Part shown: positions 1-7,240 of the stretch, in pieces
How the letters are laid out: each line of letters starts with the position of its first letter
Position numbering within the stretch: position 1 is the first letter of the stretch
Origin: Rubrobacter_A sp965214435
GTDB taxonomy: Bacteria; Actinomycetota; Rubrobacteria; Rubrobacterales; Rubrobacteraceae
DNA length: 64,000 nucleotides
Assembly (NCBI GenBank): GCA_965214435.1
Contig: OZ243960.1
Location: forward strand, 2,170,001-2,234,000
Reading direction: 5' to 3'
Translations under genes and position numbers: made by a program
Notes under the pieces: model-generated
What the model saw: the letters and a program-made list of their open reading frames with translations, nothing else
What the model was told of the DNA's origin: nothing
Databases searched by the model: none

Positions 1-282
1 ACGGCCCCGGAGTTCCGGAGTGTGATCGGTACCGCCGTCACCCGCGCCAACCCGTGGAACAAGGTGGTCGTGGTAGACCTCAGCCGGGTAGGCTTTATGG
101 ATTCCAGCGGGCTAGGGGTGCTCATAGGCTGTCACCGCAGGCTCGACGGCTCGGGCGGCGAGTTACGGGTCGTCACCACGGACGGACCCGCCACAAAAAT
201 ACTGCGGGTAACGAGCCTCGATACGGTATTCAAGCTTTTCTCTACCGTGGATGCCGCTACCGGTACCCTGGACAATGTCTAG
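1..282 (+). CDS. STAS-domain anti-sigma factor antagonist (5' truncated by window edge)
   Basis: Frame 1 is open from the first base and reads TAPEFRS before the first possible GTG at 22, so the gene begins outside the window. The text DLSRVGFMDSSGLGVLIG is the STAS signature; the first Ser of DSSG is the usual phosphorylation site of SpoIIAA/RsbV-type antagonists. Such proteins bind an anti-sigma kinase when unphosphorylated and release the sigma factor. The next gene, 30 bases downstream, is a SpoIIE-type phosphatase, the expected partner for dephosphorylating a STAS protein. Family call is firm; the particular sigma pathway is unknown. Confidence 0.88.
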   Translation, partial: TAPEFRSVIGTAVTRANPWNKVVVVDLSRVGFMDSSGLGVLIGCHRRLDGSGGELRVVTTDGPATKILRVTSLDTVFKLFSTVDAATGTLDNV

Positions 283-312
283 AACGCCCCGGCTTTTAGA
301 GACCGGAACCTC

Positions 313-1539
313 TTGCGGGCCGGGCCGGAAATAAACGAGGGAGAACCGAGGGCGCTACCCGGCGTGGGCGACTTTCTCGGTGCGGCGCCTTCGGAGGTGC
401 CGCGGAGGATAGCGGACCTGGTCGCGGCCGCGTTCGACGCCTCAGCTACGGTACTCCTTCTGGATCATATGGACCACGTCCGGTTTTTTCTGACGGCCGT
501 GTATCCCGGCAAGCAGGACGGGCTCCCGGCCGAGATAGAGAGCGGGCCGCTAATGCGGGTTATACAGGATCAGGCCTCTCTCCGTGGAACCCGCGCGGAG
601 TGGGAGAGCCTGATGCCGCTCGACGACCCGTACCTGGCCGCGGCACCGCTCACCCTGCGCAACACGGCTATCGGGGTTCTGGCGGCCGGAAAAGAGGAGC
701 CGTTTACCGAAGAGGAACTGGAGTCGCTGGCGCGGGTGGGTAACGAGGCCGGGGCCGCGGTCGAGATCGCCGCCTGCTACACGGACTCTATAGATGTGGC
801 CCGCCGGCGGGCCAAGCCTTCCCTGGCGGCCGAATTGCAGAGCGCCCAGCTACCCCCGCGCTCGCTCCACGAGCGCCGGGTCGAGGTTACCGGAGGGGTG
901 GAACCCGCTTACGAGGTCGGCGGGGACTGGTTTGATTACGCCCTCGACGGCGACCGGCTTTTCGTGGCCGTTTGCGACGGCGTGGGGCGGGGGCTTGTCG
1001 CGACCAACGTCTCCTACCTGACCCTCGGGACGGTCCGCAACGCCCGGCGCCGGGGCGCGGACCTAACCGGCATCCTCGACACGACCCACAGGACCCTGGT
1101 AGAGAGCACCTCCGAAGAGCAGTTCGCGACGCTTGTCATGGCTTTTATATACCTGGACTCCCACGAGATGGAGATCATCAGCGCCGCCCACCCGCCGCCG
1201 CTATTTTTCCCGGCGGACTCCTCGGAAGCTCCGGGGGCTCTGGAGATCTCGGCCGGCCTTTATCCGCCGGTCGGGGCGTTTGATACAAAGACGGTCTACG
1301 AGTGCGGGCGGCAGACCCTGGAACCCGGTTCCCGGTTGCTCTTTTTCTCCGATGGCGCGTCGGAGCGGCTCGACGCCAGTCGGGACCAACTCGGGACCGA
1401 CGGCTTTCTGCGCTACGCGAATGCCCGCCGGCAACTCCGGCGCCGGGATTTTACCGGTGGCCTGCTGCGCGACGTAATGGACCACGGCGACTCACCGATA
1501 CAGGATGACGTAACGGTGCTTAACGTGGACTTTCTGTAA
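313..1539 (+). CDS. GAF-like / SpoIIE (PP2C-type) serine phosphatase
   Basis: 408 residues from a TTG start; no better start fits the short gap after the STAS gene. Residues ~20-160 look like a GAF-type sensory domain (ending in a helix around NEAGAAVEIAA). Residues ~175-408 are the SpoIIE/PP2C phosphatase domain with GGDWFD, CDGVGRG, a central AAHPPPL and C-terminal QDDVTVL, which supply the metal-binding aspartates. The family dephosphorylates STAS antagonists in partner-switching sigma control; adjacency to the STAS gene supports that role. What the GAF-like region senses cannot be read from sequence. Its last 20 bases overlap the convergent gene on the other strand. Confidence 0.88.
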   Translation: MRAGPEINEGEPRALPGVGDFLGAAPSEVPRRIADLVAAAFDASATVLLLDHMDHVRFFLTAVYPGKQDGLPAEIESGPLMRVIQDQASLRGTRAEWESLMPLDDPYLAAAPLTLRNTAIGVLAAGKEEPFTEEELESLARVGNEAGAAVEIAACYTDSIDVARRRAKPSLAAELQSAQLPPRSLHERRVEVTGGVEPAYEVGGDWFDYALDGDRLFVAVCDGVGRGLVATNVSYLTLGTVRNARRRGADLTGILDTTHRTLVESTSEEQFATLVMAFIYLDSHEMEIISAAHPPPLFFPADSSEAPGALEISAGLYPPVGAFDTKTVYECGRQTLEPGSRLLFFSDGASERLDASRDQLGTDGFLRYANARRQLRRRDFTGGLLRDVMDHGDSPIQDDVTVLNVDFL

Positions 1540-1969
1540 ACCGCCGCCGGCTGTCGAACCCGCTCACAGCCCGCACGGCCCGCAGTACGTCCTCGACGCC
1601 GAACGGCCGAGGCAGGTAGGCGTGCATCCCGGTTGCCACAGCGGGAAGCTCCAGTTCCCCGACCCGGGCGAGTGATTCCAGGGTTCTGGCAAGGTCCCGG
1701 GTCTCCAGGACGTAGAGCCCATCGTGGGTAGGAAGGCTTGCGAGCAGTAACGCCGCACCCGGCTCGACCGTCGGATAGTCGCCGGGGTTCTCCCCGGCTT
1801 CCACCAGATACCCTTCGCGGACCATAACGTGTTCCAGCACGGCCCGTACCGCGGGGTGAGGTTCCAAGATGACCGCCCGGCGCCGCTCTCCCGGAACGGA
1901 GGACGGGGTTTTAGCGCCTCCGGCGTTCTCTTCTAGCGACCAACTCCTCAGCGCACCGTGGTAGATCAC
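1520..1969 (-). CDS. Degenerate response-regulator receiver-like protein
   Basis: 149 residues from a GTG start. AVILEPHPAVRAVLEHVMVREGY resembles the first strand and helix of a receiver (acidic E/P in place of the usual DD), and HAYLPRPFGVEDVLRAVRAV matches the end of a receiver, with Arg where the conserved Lys of KPF normally stands. The expected phospho-acceptor Asp is not evident in the ALLLASLPTHDG stretch, so it is probably a pseudo-receiver. No output domain. It is convergent with the SpoIIE phosphatase gene and overlaps its end by 20 bases. Function unknown; an atypical signalling or docking role is inference. Confidence 0.6.
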   Translation of the reverse strand: MIYHGALRSWSLEENAGGAKTPSSVPGERRRAVILEPHPAVRAVLEHVMVREGYLVEAGENPGDYPTVEPGAALLLASLPTHDGLYVLETRDLARTLESLARVGELELPAVATGMHAYLPRPFGVEDVLRAVRAVSGFDSRRRFTESPR

Positions 1970-2087
1970 ACCCCAAAGGCTAGCAAAGGTGGAGCAACAT
2001 AGGTTAAATGCGGGTCAAATCTACGCTAAAAATATGTTACATACGCTCCGGCTCTCTCAGCGCCCGCGAACGCCGCCGGACCGGAGA

Positions 2088-2609
2088 TTACTCCACCGGG
2101 GATGCGAGGAGCAGGGCTTTCGGGCTGAGGAGCCAGCGGAGGGTGGCGGTACCGGGCTCCAGTGGACCATTGAAGCTCAGGCGGGCTGCGCCGCCCTTTT
2201 TTATTGCTACTTGTAGACCGTCGGGGGAGCCGGTGAGAAGGTAGGCGGCGATCTCGTGCAGGTTCGGCCGGTGACCGATGAGGGCTACGGGGCCGTCTCC
2301 ACCGCCGGCGGGTAGGTAACCGCCCAGCGCGAGGACGGCTTTGTGCGGCGGTAGATCCGGTTCAAGTTCCGGCAGCGGAGTGGGGGACGGCCAGGAGAGC
2401 CCTCTACCGAGGATCTCGGCGGTCTGCCAGGCCCGGACGAGCGGGCTGCTCAGTACCGTCTCGACTCCGGGCATCAAGCGTCCGAGCCCCGGAGCCGAGC
2501 GCCGTAACCGCCCCGCCCCGGCTGGGGTGAGCGGGCGCTCGCCGTCGTCGGGCCAGCGGGACAAGTCTCGCCGGAACGCCACCCCGTGCCTTATCAGGTA
2601 GAGTTCCAG
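2088..2609 (-). CDS. sixA: SixA-like histidine phosphatase, CTG start
   Basis: Small histidine-phosphatase-superfamily protein. Reading from CTG at 2609 gives LELYLIRHGVAF, restoring the catalytic RHG motif; the first conventional start (GTG at 2582) lies after that motif and would give a protein without its nucleophilic His. CTG directly follows the TAG of the upstream CHAD gene, and GGAG sits 7 bases before it. Further family features are SSPLVRAWQTAEI (second Arg) and ALIGHRPNL (second His). SixA proteins dephosphorylate phosphohistidine; here it is translationally coupled to a CYTH-CHAD protein, so a phosphate or polyphosphate-related role is plausible. Length 173 residues fits the family. 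Confidence 0.85.
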   Translation of the reverse strand: MELYLIRHGVAFRRDLSRWPDDGERPLTPAGAGRLRRSAPGLGRLMPGVETVLSSPLVRAWQTAEILGRGLSWPSPTPLPELEPDLPPHKAVLALGGYLPAGGGDGPVALIGHRPNLHEIAAYLLTGSPDGLQVAIKKGGAARLSFNGPLEPGTATLRWLLSPKALLLASPVE

Positions 2610-4286
2610 CTACTTTCTCCGGCCTTTTTTCGACTTCTTTGACTTTGAGCCCTTTGCCTTCGGTTTCTTATTAGATGCAGCCTGGACCTCATCCAGCTTT
2701 TTCTGGAGCTTTTTGCGGCTCTTGCCTTTTGCCTCGCCGTAAACTTTGGGGAACTCGCGGCGCAGCCCAGCTTCTTCGGCGGCGTAGCCCCGGGAGATGC
2801 TGCCCATCAGAAAAACGGTGTGGGGCGATAGCCTGGGACCGCGGGTCGTGCCTGAAGAGAGGGCGAGTTCGCGGAGGTTTTCCCGGGCTACCACCGCGTC
2901 CTGGTGGTCTCCGAGCACGTCCTGGAGGTCTTTTAACCTCTGGATCCACTCGTCCGCCGGTTTGCCGGATACCCTGCGCAGAAACTCGACCGCGTAGCGC
3001 AACCGGCGCGCTCTTTTGCGCACCTCATGGTAGTCCTCCGGCGGGGAATTCTCCGTTATCCGGTCGCCGGCCTTGCGCAGTTTGCGGTAAGCGCCCCGTA
3101 TTATCTCCGGAGCCATTTCCCGCACCGGACGCCCGGCTTCGGTTCCTCCCGCCCCGTTTTCGAGCATCGCTCCGAAGTTCTCCACAAGTTCTGTGTAAGG
3201 CCCCGAGTTCAGGAGCCGCAACATCGTCTCCCGGCTCTTTGCCCGGCGCTCTTCCAGGGTGGCCTTGAGGTCTTCGAGCGCCTCCGGGTCTCCCTCGCCG
3301 GTGAGCCCGGCGCGCCACCGCTCCAGGGAGTCCAACTGAACATCGAAGTCCCGGACTTCGCCGAGGGACGACGCGACCCACCGCAACCCGTCTCGCAACC
3401 CGTCAGATTCTTCCGGTAGAACCGCTTTGAAAAGCCGCAGAGCCGTGCGCATCCGGCGGCTCGCCACCCGCAGGTCGTGCAGTTCTTCGGGGTCCTCGCC
3501 GAGCCGGGCGCCCGGCTCGTGGTAGCGGAACAACTCAAACTGGCGGCGCAAGACGGCAAACGCGAACTCCCCGGCCGGAAGAGACCCGTCAGTCTCTACC
3601 GGACCTTTCTCCGGAGCGCCGGGCGCTCTGAGGCCGGAAGCCGCGAGACCCGCCGCGAACTTCGACCCGGCAGCCTCCCGCAGCCCGCAGCCGGCACGCA
3701 GCTCCTCTATAAACCACTCGAAGTCTTCTACGGCCCCGGACTCTATCTCCACCTCGGCCCGGTAGAGGGCTGTAGGATCCGTCTCCTCCGCCGTTACGGT
3801 TGAGGTGTCGAGGACGACTTCCCCGGAGAAGCTGTCTTTAGAGGAGCCGTCTCCGGAGAGGTCAAACGTCTGCCGACGGGTCTGGATCTCGAATATCGGC
3901 CGAATGGTGCGTCTTGCGCCCAAGGCTCGTAGGCGCTCGCCAACAGGCCCGGATGTTCTCCGCAGCTTTGTCAGGGTCCCGCTCTCCAGCGGCTCGGAGA
4001 TCTCCCGTCGCCGGTGGAGGCCGTCTTCCCTGCCCGGTGAAAGGGATTTCAGCGTTGCTTCGGCCTCTTCTTTACCGCCTTTGCGGATCTTGCGGAGCCG
4101 GAGGGCGTAACCGGACTTGTAGAGCGTCCAGTCCTCCGTATCCAGATAGGTGTCTGAGATCTCCCGCGTCTCCGCGGCGGAGACCGCCGGGTTTTCGAGG
4201 AGCCAGCGCTCCACGGCCTCCAGGTCATCCGCAGCGAACTGCCACTCTACTTCCTCCGGCACTGTGTTTGCGACCTCGCCTCTCAT
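2610..4286 (-). CDS. CYTH-CHAD domain protein
   Basis: 558 residues. Residues ~10-210 are a CYTH domain (triphosphate tunnel metalloenzyme fold): E-x-E-like EVEWQF at the N terminus, YLDTEDWTLYKSGYALRLRK and ATLKSL with basic and acidic tunnel residues. Residues ~245-520 are a CHAD helical domain with HDLRVASRRMRTALRLF and the second-half repeat HEVRKRARRLRYAVEFL, the conserved His/Arg/Lys pattern that binds inorganic polyphosphate. The tail (last ~35 residues) is very Lys/Ser-rich, ending SKSKKSKKGRRK, which could add polyanion binding. First gene of a pair with the SixA-like phosphatase. Fold assignments firm; substrate inferred. Confidence 0.9.
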   Translation of the reverse strand: MRGEVANTVPEEVEWQFAADDLEAVERWLLENPAVSAAETREISDTYLDTEDWTLYKSGYALRLRKIRKGGKEEAEATLKSLSPGREDGLHRRREISEPLESGTLTKLRRTSGPVGERLRALGARRTIRPIFEIQTRRQTFDLSGDGSSKDSFSGEVVLDTSTVTAEETDPTALYRAEVEIESGAVEDFEWFIEELRAGCGLREAAGSKFAAGLAASGLRAPGAPEKGPVETDGSLPAGEFAFAVLRRQFELFRYHEPGARLGEDPEELHDLRVASRRMRTALRLFKAVLPEESDGLRDGLRWVASSLGEVRDFDVQLDSLERWRAGLTGEGDPEALEDLKATLEERRAKSRETMLRLLNSGPYTELVENFGAMLENGAGGTEAGRPVREMAPEIIRGAYRKLRKAGDRITENSPPEDYHEVRKRARRLRYAVEFLRRVSGKPADEWIQRLKDLQDVLGDHQDAVVARENLRELALSSGTTRGPRLSPHTVFLMGSISRGYAAEEAGLRREFPKVYGEAKGKSRKKLQKKLDEVQAASNKKPKAKGSKSKKSKKGRRK

Positions 4287-4330
4287 GGGGCAAGAAATAT
4301 ACCAGAATCCAGCGTAAAAAATCCGGCAGG

Positions 4331-4359
4331 AAAAAGGCCGCCTGAGGAGGAGGCGGCCT
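4331..4359 (-). terminator. Rho-independent terminator of the NlpC/P60 gene
   Basis: On the minus strand a perfect 9-bp stem (AGGCCGCCT pairing with AGGCGGCCT) with a 7-base loop is followed directly by a run of T. It lies 46 bases after the stop of the NlpC/P60 gene at 4405 and before the start region of no other minus gene, the typical position of an intrinsic terminator. Confidence 0.85.
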
Positions 4360-4404
4360 CTAGTAGATCACTTTTCAAGGGCGGAGCCGAAGCCCCGGAT
4401 AGAA

Positions 4405-4854
4405 CTAGACTATGCTCTTGACCGCGTTAACATTGCCCCAGGAGATCGGGTCGTACCGGACCACGGTGCCGGGATACGGCGCGTTGATCACGTACCCGTT
4501 ACCGGTCGAAATGCCCACGTGCGAGGCAAACCCGTACCCGTAGTTGCTGAACACCAGGTCTCCCGGCCCACCACCGTACACCGACGTGCCGTAACCGTAC
4601 TGCGAACCCGTGTAGTGCGGCAGGTTAATACCAAACGCGCTATATACCGCCTTGGTGAGACCCGAGCAGTCAACGCCGTAGTAGGAAGACCCACCCCAGA
4701 CATATGGAACACCGAGATAACTCTGGGCTTCGGCCACTACCGAGTTCCCGGAAACGTAGGCATGTGCAGGCTTAGCCTTTACCGTCATGGCCCCGATAGC
4801 CATCGCGGCTACGGCAAAAGCCAGCACTAAAGTCATTCGCACCTTTACAGACAA
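4405..4854 (-). CDS. Secreted NlpC/P60 peptidoglycan endopeptidase
   Basis: 149 residues. An N-terminal signal peptide (basic start, hydrophobic LVLAFAVAAMAIGAM, cleavage likely after AHA near residue 32) precedes a compact NlpC/P60 domain: VDCSGLTKAVY carries the catalytic Cys, SHVGIS the catalytic His, and VINAPYPG the third polar position. The domain normally cleaves D-gamma-glutamyl-diaminopimelate bonds in peptidoglycan stem peptides outside the membrane. No SH3 or other wall-binding domain is present, so this is a minimal hydrolase. The first in-frame start is TTG at 4854; ATG at 4836 has a better-spaced AAAGG but would drop the basic n-region. A strong terminator follows, and a long AT-rich leader precedes it. 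Confidence 0.9.
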   Translation of the reverse strand: MSVKVRMTLVLAFAVAAMAIGAMTVKAKPAHAYVSGNSVVAEAQSYLGVPYVWGGSSYYGVDCSGLTKAVYSAFGINLPHYTGSQYGYGTSVYGGGPGDLVFSNYGYGFASHVGISTGNGYVINAPYPGTVVRYDPISWGNVNAVKSIV

Positions 4855-5189
4855 AACTGTACAACTTCCTTCCGCTTTGCTTTCAAATCCTTCTCGGGAC
4901 TTACTTGATTAGGAGCAGTCCCCTCCTCAGTGCGAAACAGTAACCGCTATGAAATACAAAAGCAACCTTTTCGTAACGTGTTATCTGGAGATCGGAGCTA
5001 CCGCACGAGCCCGAAAACCTTTTAGAAATAAGGGAAACGTCTTTTACGGGGTATACTCACCAGCCGGAAATTTCTTAATTTTCCTTAACAATTTCCGTAA
5101 CTTTTCCGTAATGAACGGCGGTTATAGCGTGGGGTAAACTGGCGGGGTTGCGTAGAAGTTTCGAGAGCGGCTATCAAAGAAGAGGTTAG
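4855..5189. other. AT-rich divergent intergenic region and NlpC/P60 leader
   Basis: 335 bases without a convincing gene between the minus-strand NlpC/P60 gene and a plus-strand small gene. It is markedly more AT-rich than its surroundings. It holds a hairpin (GGGACT at 4896-4901 pairing with AGTCCC at 4917-4922) in the minus-strand leader and a row of TTTCCGTAA-like direct repeats at 5071-5111. A 62-codon open frame at 4949-5137 has no ribosome-binding site and no recognisable product. I looked for a c-di-AMP (ydaO-type) riboswitch, common before wall hydrolases in actinobacteria, and could not match its conserved core. Confidence 0.5.
5071..5111. repeat. Four short direct repeats, TTTCCGTAA type
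   Basis: Copies at 5071-5078 (TTTCTTAA), 5080-5088 (TTTCCTTAA), 5092-5100 (TTTCCGTAA) and 5103-5111 (TTTCCGTAA) recur with spacings of 9, 12 and 11 bases, about one helical turn. Their place between divergent genes suggests a repeated protein-binding site, but chance in an AT-rich stretch is not excluded. Confidence 0.4.
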
Positions 5190-5492
5190 ATGGAAGAGCG
5201 GGCGAAAAAGGAGCGCAAGTTGTCGGCGCTTATGGTGAACGACTTTGAGGCGTCGGATCTGAGCGAGAAGGACCTTGGCCAGATAGACGAGGAGGTTCGG
5301 GGGTTAGCGGATGAGGAGTTGGACAAGCTCCTCGCTGTGAGGTTGGATCTCCCGTACCCGGTCGATGCGGAGGTTCTTGACCGGGCGCTCAGCCGGGTTG
5401 AGGAGCCCGAAAGGCTATCCGAAAGAGGAGCCAGCGGTATCGGGGCCCCGGACATGAGCCACGAGGCCCGCCCGGAGGAACGGGACGGCTAG
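5190..5492 (+). CDS. Small acidic hypothetical protein
   Basis: 100 residues starting at ATG with AGAGG 6-7 bases upstream. The protein is highly charged, predicted largely helical (KDLGQIDEEVRGLADEELDKLL), with no signal peptide, membrane segment or Cys. I do not recognise a family. It is the first of a plus-strand run with a DMT-type transporter starting 20 bases after its stop, so it may be co-transcribed with it. Confidence 0.65.
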   Translation: MEERAKKERKLSALMVNDFEASDLSEKDLGQIDEEVRGLADEELDKLLAVRLDLPYPVDAEVLDRALSRVEEPERLSERGASGIGAPDMSHEARPEERDG

Positions 5493-5512
5493 CCGGCGGG
5501 GACTAGCGGCGG

Positions 5513-6394
5513 GTGTTTAACCGGCGCCGGACGGTCTTTGTGGCGTTCGCCGCGCTGGTGGTCTTCTGGGGTTCGTCGTTCCCGGTAATAAAGATTGGTC
5601 TCGACTACTCGCCGCCGCTACTCTTTGCCGGGTTACGGACGCTGCTCGGGGGGGTAGCGATGGCGCTTGTGGCGACCATCTGGGGCGGCAGACCGCACCT
5701 GAGGCGGGATTGGCCGGTGTTCGCCCTACTCGCGCTGTTCAACGTCATGCTCTTTGTAGGGTTGCAGACCCTCGCCGTCCAGTCGCTGCCGTCGGGAACG
5801 GCGGCGGTACTCGTGTACCTGCAACCCATACTCGTTGGCTTTCTCGCGTGGCTCTTGCTCGGCGAGCCGCTGTCCGCGGGCAAGCTCGTTGGTTTGAGCT
5901 TGGGCTTCTCCGGGATAGTAGCGGTGAGCGCGGGGAGTCTGTCCGGGGATATATCGCTCCTCGGGGTCGCTTTCGGGGCGGGGTCCGCGCTGTTCTGGGC
6001 TTCGGGGACCGTGTACTTCAAGCGGGTGCAGGAAAGGGTCGCGACTCTGTGGTCGGTAGCCATACCGTTTCTCGCCGGTGGAACGGTTCTCACGGGGCTC
6101 GGGATGGCTGGAGGAGAGACGGTCTCCGGCGTCCGGTGGACCGCGCCATTTCTAGCGAGCCTGGCGTACAGCTCACTGATCGGTATAGCGCTGGCGTGGG
6201 TAATGTGGTTCGGCCTCGTGCGCGCCGGGGAGGCGAGCCGGGTGGCGGCCTACATCTTTATCGTGCCGCTGGTTTCTATATTTTTAGGTGTAGTGTTTCT
6301 GGGAGAAAACCTGAGCTTCTACCTGGTACTAGGCGCGATGTTGGTGGTATTCGGGATCTACCTCGTCAACCGGAGCCCGGCCGGGAAAAGCTAA
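5513..6394 (+). CDS. EamA/DMT-superfamily transporter
   Basis: 293 residues from GTG. About ten hydrophobic segments arranged as two EamA repeats: the first contains FWGSSFPVIKIGL and ends near residue 137, the second begins with LLGVAFGAGSALFWASGTVYFKR and ends in FGIYLVNR. The EamA family carries amino acids, nucleosides or other metabolites, usually as exporters; the substrate cannot be read from the sequence. Length and two-repeat architecture are standard. It sits 20 bases downstream of a small hypothetical gene. Confidence 0.88.
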   Translation: MFNRRRTVFVAFAALVVFWGSSFPVIKIGLDYSPPLLFAGLRTLLGGVAMALVATIWGGRPHLRRDWPVFALLALFNVMLFVGLQTLAVQSLPSGTAAVLVYLQPILVGFLAWLLLGEPLSAGKLVGLSLGFSGIVAVSAGSLSGDISLLGVAFGAGSALFWASGTVYFKRVQERVATLWSVAIPFLAGGTVLTGLGMAGGETVSGVRWTAPFLASLAYSSLIGIALAWVMWFGLVRAGEASRVAAYIFIVPLVSIFLGVVFLGENLSFYLVLGAMLVVFGIYLVNRSPAGKS

Positions 6395-6488
6395 CCGAAA
6401 GTGTCTTTACCCGCGCCACTCGGGATAGACGCCCGTTTATAATTGTCTCAGGTACGGATAGCCCGAGAGGAGAATCCTAATAAGGAAA

Positions 6489-7199
6489 GTGCCGCAGAGA
6501 ACGCGCCGGGGACTGCTTTCTTACCGGAAAACGGACCCGATACCCTTCTGGGCCGTCGTCACGTCCGGTGTCGGGGTGCTGGCTATCGTCGGCGGGTTGT
6601 TGGCGGTCGGTGCCTTGCAAGAGTGGTTCGCGAGCGTCTACGAGTGGGCCGCGGGGCTGGACGCAAACCAGTTGCGGGCGTCCATCGAAGGGTTGGGACC
6701 GCTGGCGCCCCTGGCTTCCGTAGGACTTATGATCGTGCACACCTTCGTGCCGTTTCCGCTAGAGATCCTGGCTATAGCGAACGGGCTCGTTTTCGGGGCG
6801 TGGGGCGGCATCGCGATCACGTGGTTCAGCATGGTCCTTAGCGCGTGGATCGGCTACGCTACGGCCCGCTTTGCCGGCTCGCTCGTCCATCGCCTGACCT
6901 CGGCCGATCGCCTGCGCCGGATGCAGGAGTGGGTCGAGCGCCGCTCGACCTGGGAGCTGGTGGCGATCCGGTTTATTCCGGTCATCTCGTTTAGCGTACT
7001 GAACCTGGCGCTCGGCCTCCTGCGAGTACCGTTCTGGCGCTTTACCTGGACGACGGCGCTCGGCATCATCCCGATAGTCGTGATCTCCGTGGTCTCCGGT
7101 CACCTGCTGACCCTGGGTCCGTGGGCCTGGGCCGGGATAGCCGCCCTGCTCCTCGCCCTGGTCGGCTGGGAGCTGTACCGCAAGTTCCGGAAGGGCTAG
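6489..7199 (+). CDS. TVP38/TMEM64 (VTT-domain) membrane protein
   Basis: 236 residues; GTG start preceded by AAGGAAA. The central VTT/DedA-like domain shows PFPLEILAIANGLVFGAWGG (first re-entrant region), TARFAGS and RFIPVISFSVLNLALGLLRVP (second half), framed by N- and C-terminal membrane helices. Members are integral inner-membrane proteins of the DedA-related superfamily, implicated in lipid (polyprenyl-phosphate or phospholipid) flipping; the substrate here is unknown. No partner gene nearby. Confidence 0.85.
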   Translation: MPQRTRRGLLSYRKTDPIPFWAVVTSGVGVLAIVGGLLAVGALQEWFASVYEWAAGLDANQLRASIEGLGPLAPLASVGLMIVHTFVPFPLEILAIANGLVFGAWGGIAITWFSMVLSAWIGYATARFAGSLVHRLTSADRLRRMQEWVERRSTWELVAIRFIPVISFSVLNLALGLLRVPFWRFTWTTALGIIPIVVISVVSGHLLTLGPWAWAGIAALLLALVGWELYRKFRKG

Positions 7200-7203
7200 A
7201 CGC

Positions 7204-7240
7204 TTGCCGGGTTACCGGCTCCGGATTACCGGCTTTCTTT
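7204..7240 (+). terminator. Possible weak terminator after the TVP38 gene
   Basis: Two small stems in series (GCCGG-GTTA-CCGGC and CCGG-ATTA-CCGG) followed by CTTTCTTT lie between convergent genes. Stem lengths of only 4-5 bp and the interrupted T run make this tentative. Confidence 0.3.

Noticed and set aside
4855..5080. c-di-AMP (ydaO-type) riboswitch before the NlpC/P60 gene
   Set aside because: Expected from actinobacterial practice, and a small hairpin is present, but the conserved riboswitch core could not be matched by eye.
4949..5137. 62-codon open frame on the plus strand
   Set aside because: No ribosome-binding site or recognisable sequence; lies in an AT-rich regulatory region where stops are expected to be the only limit.
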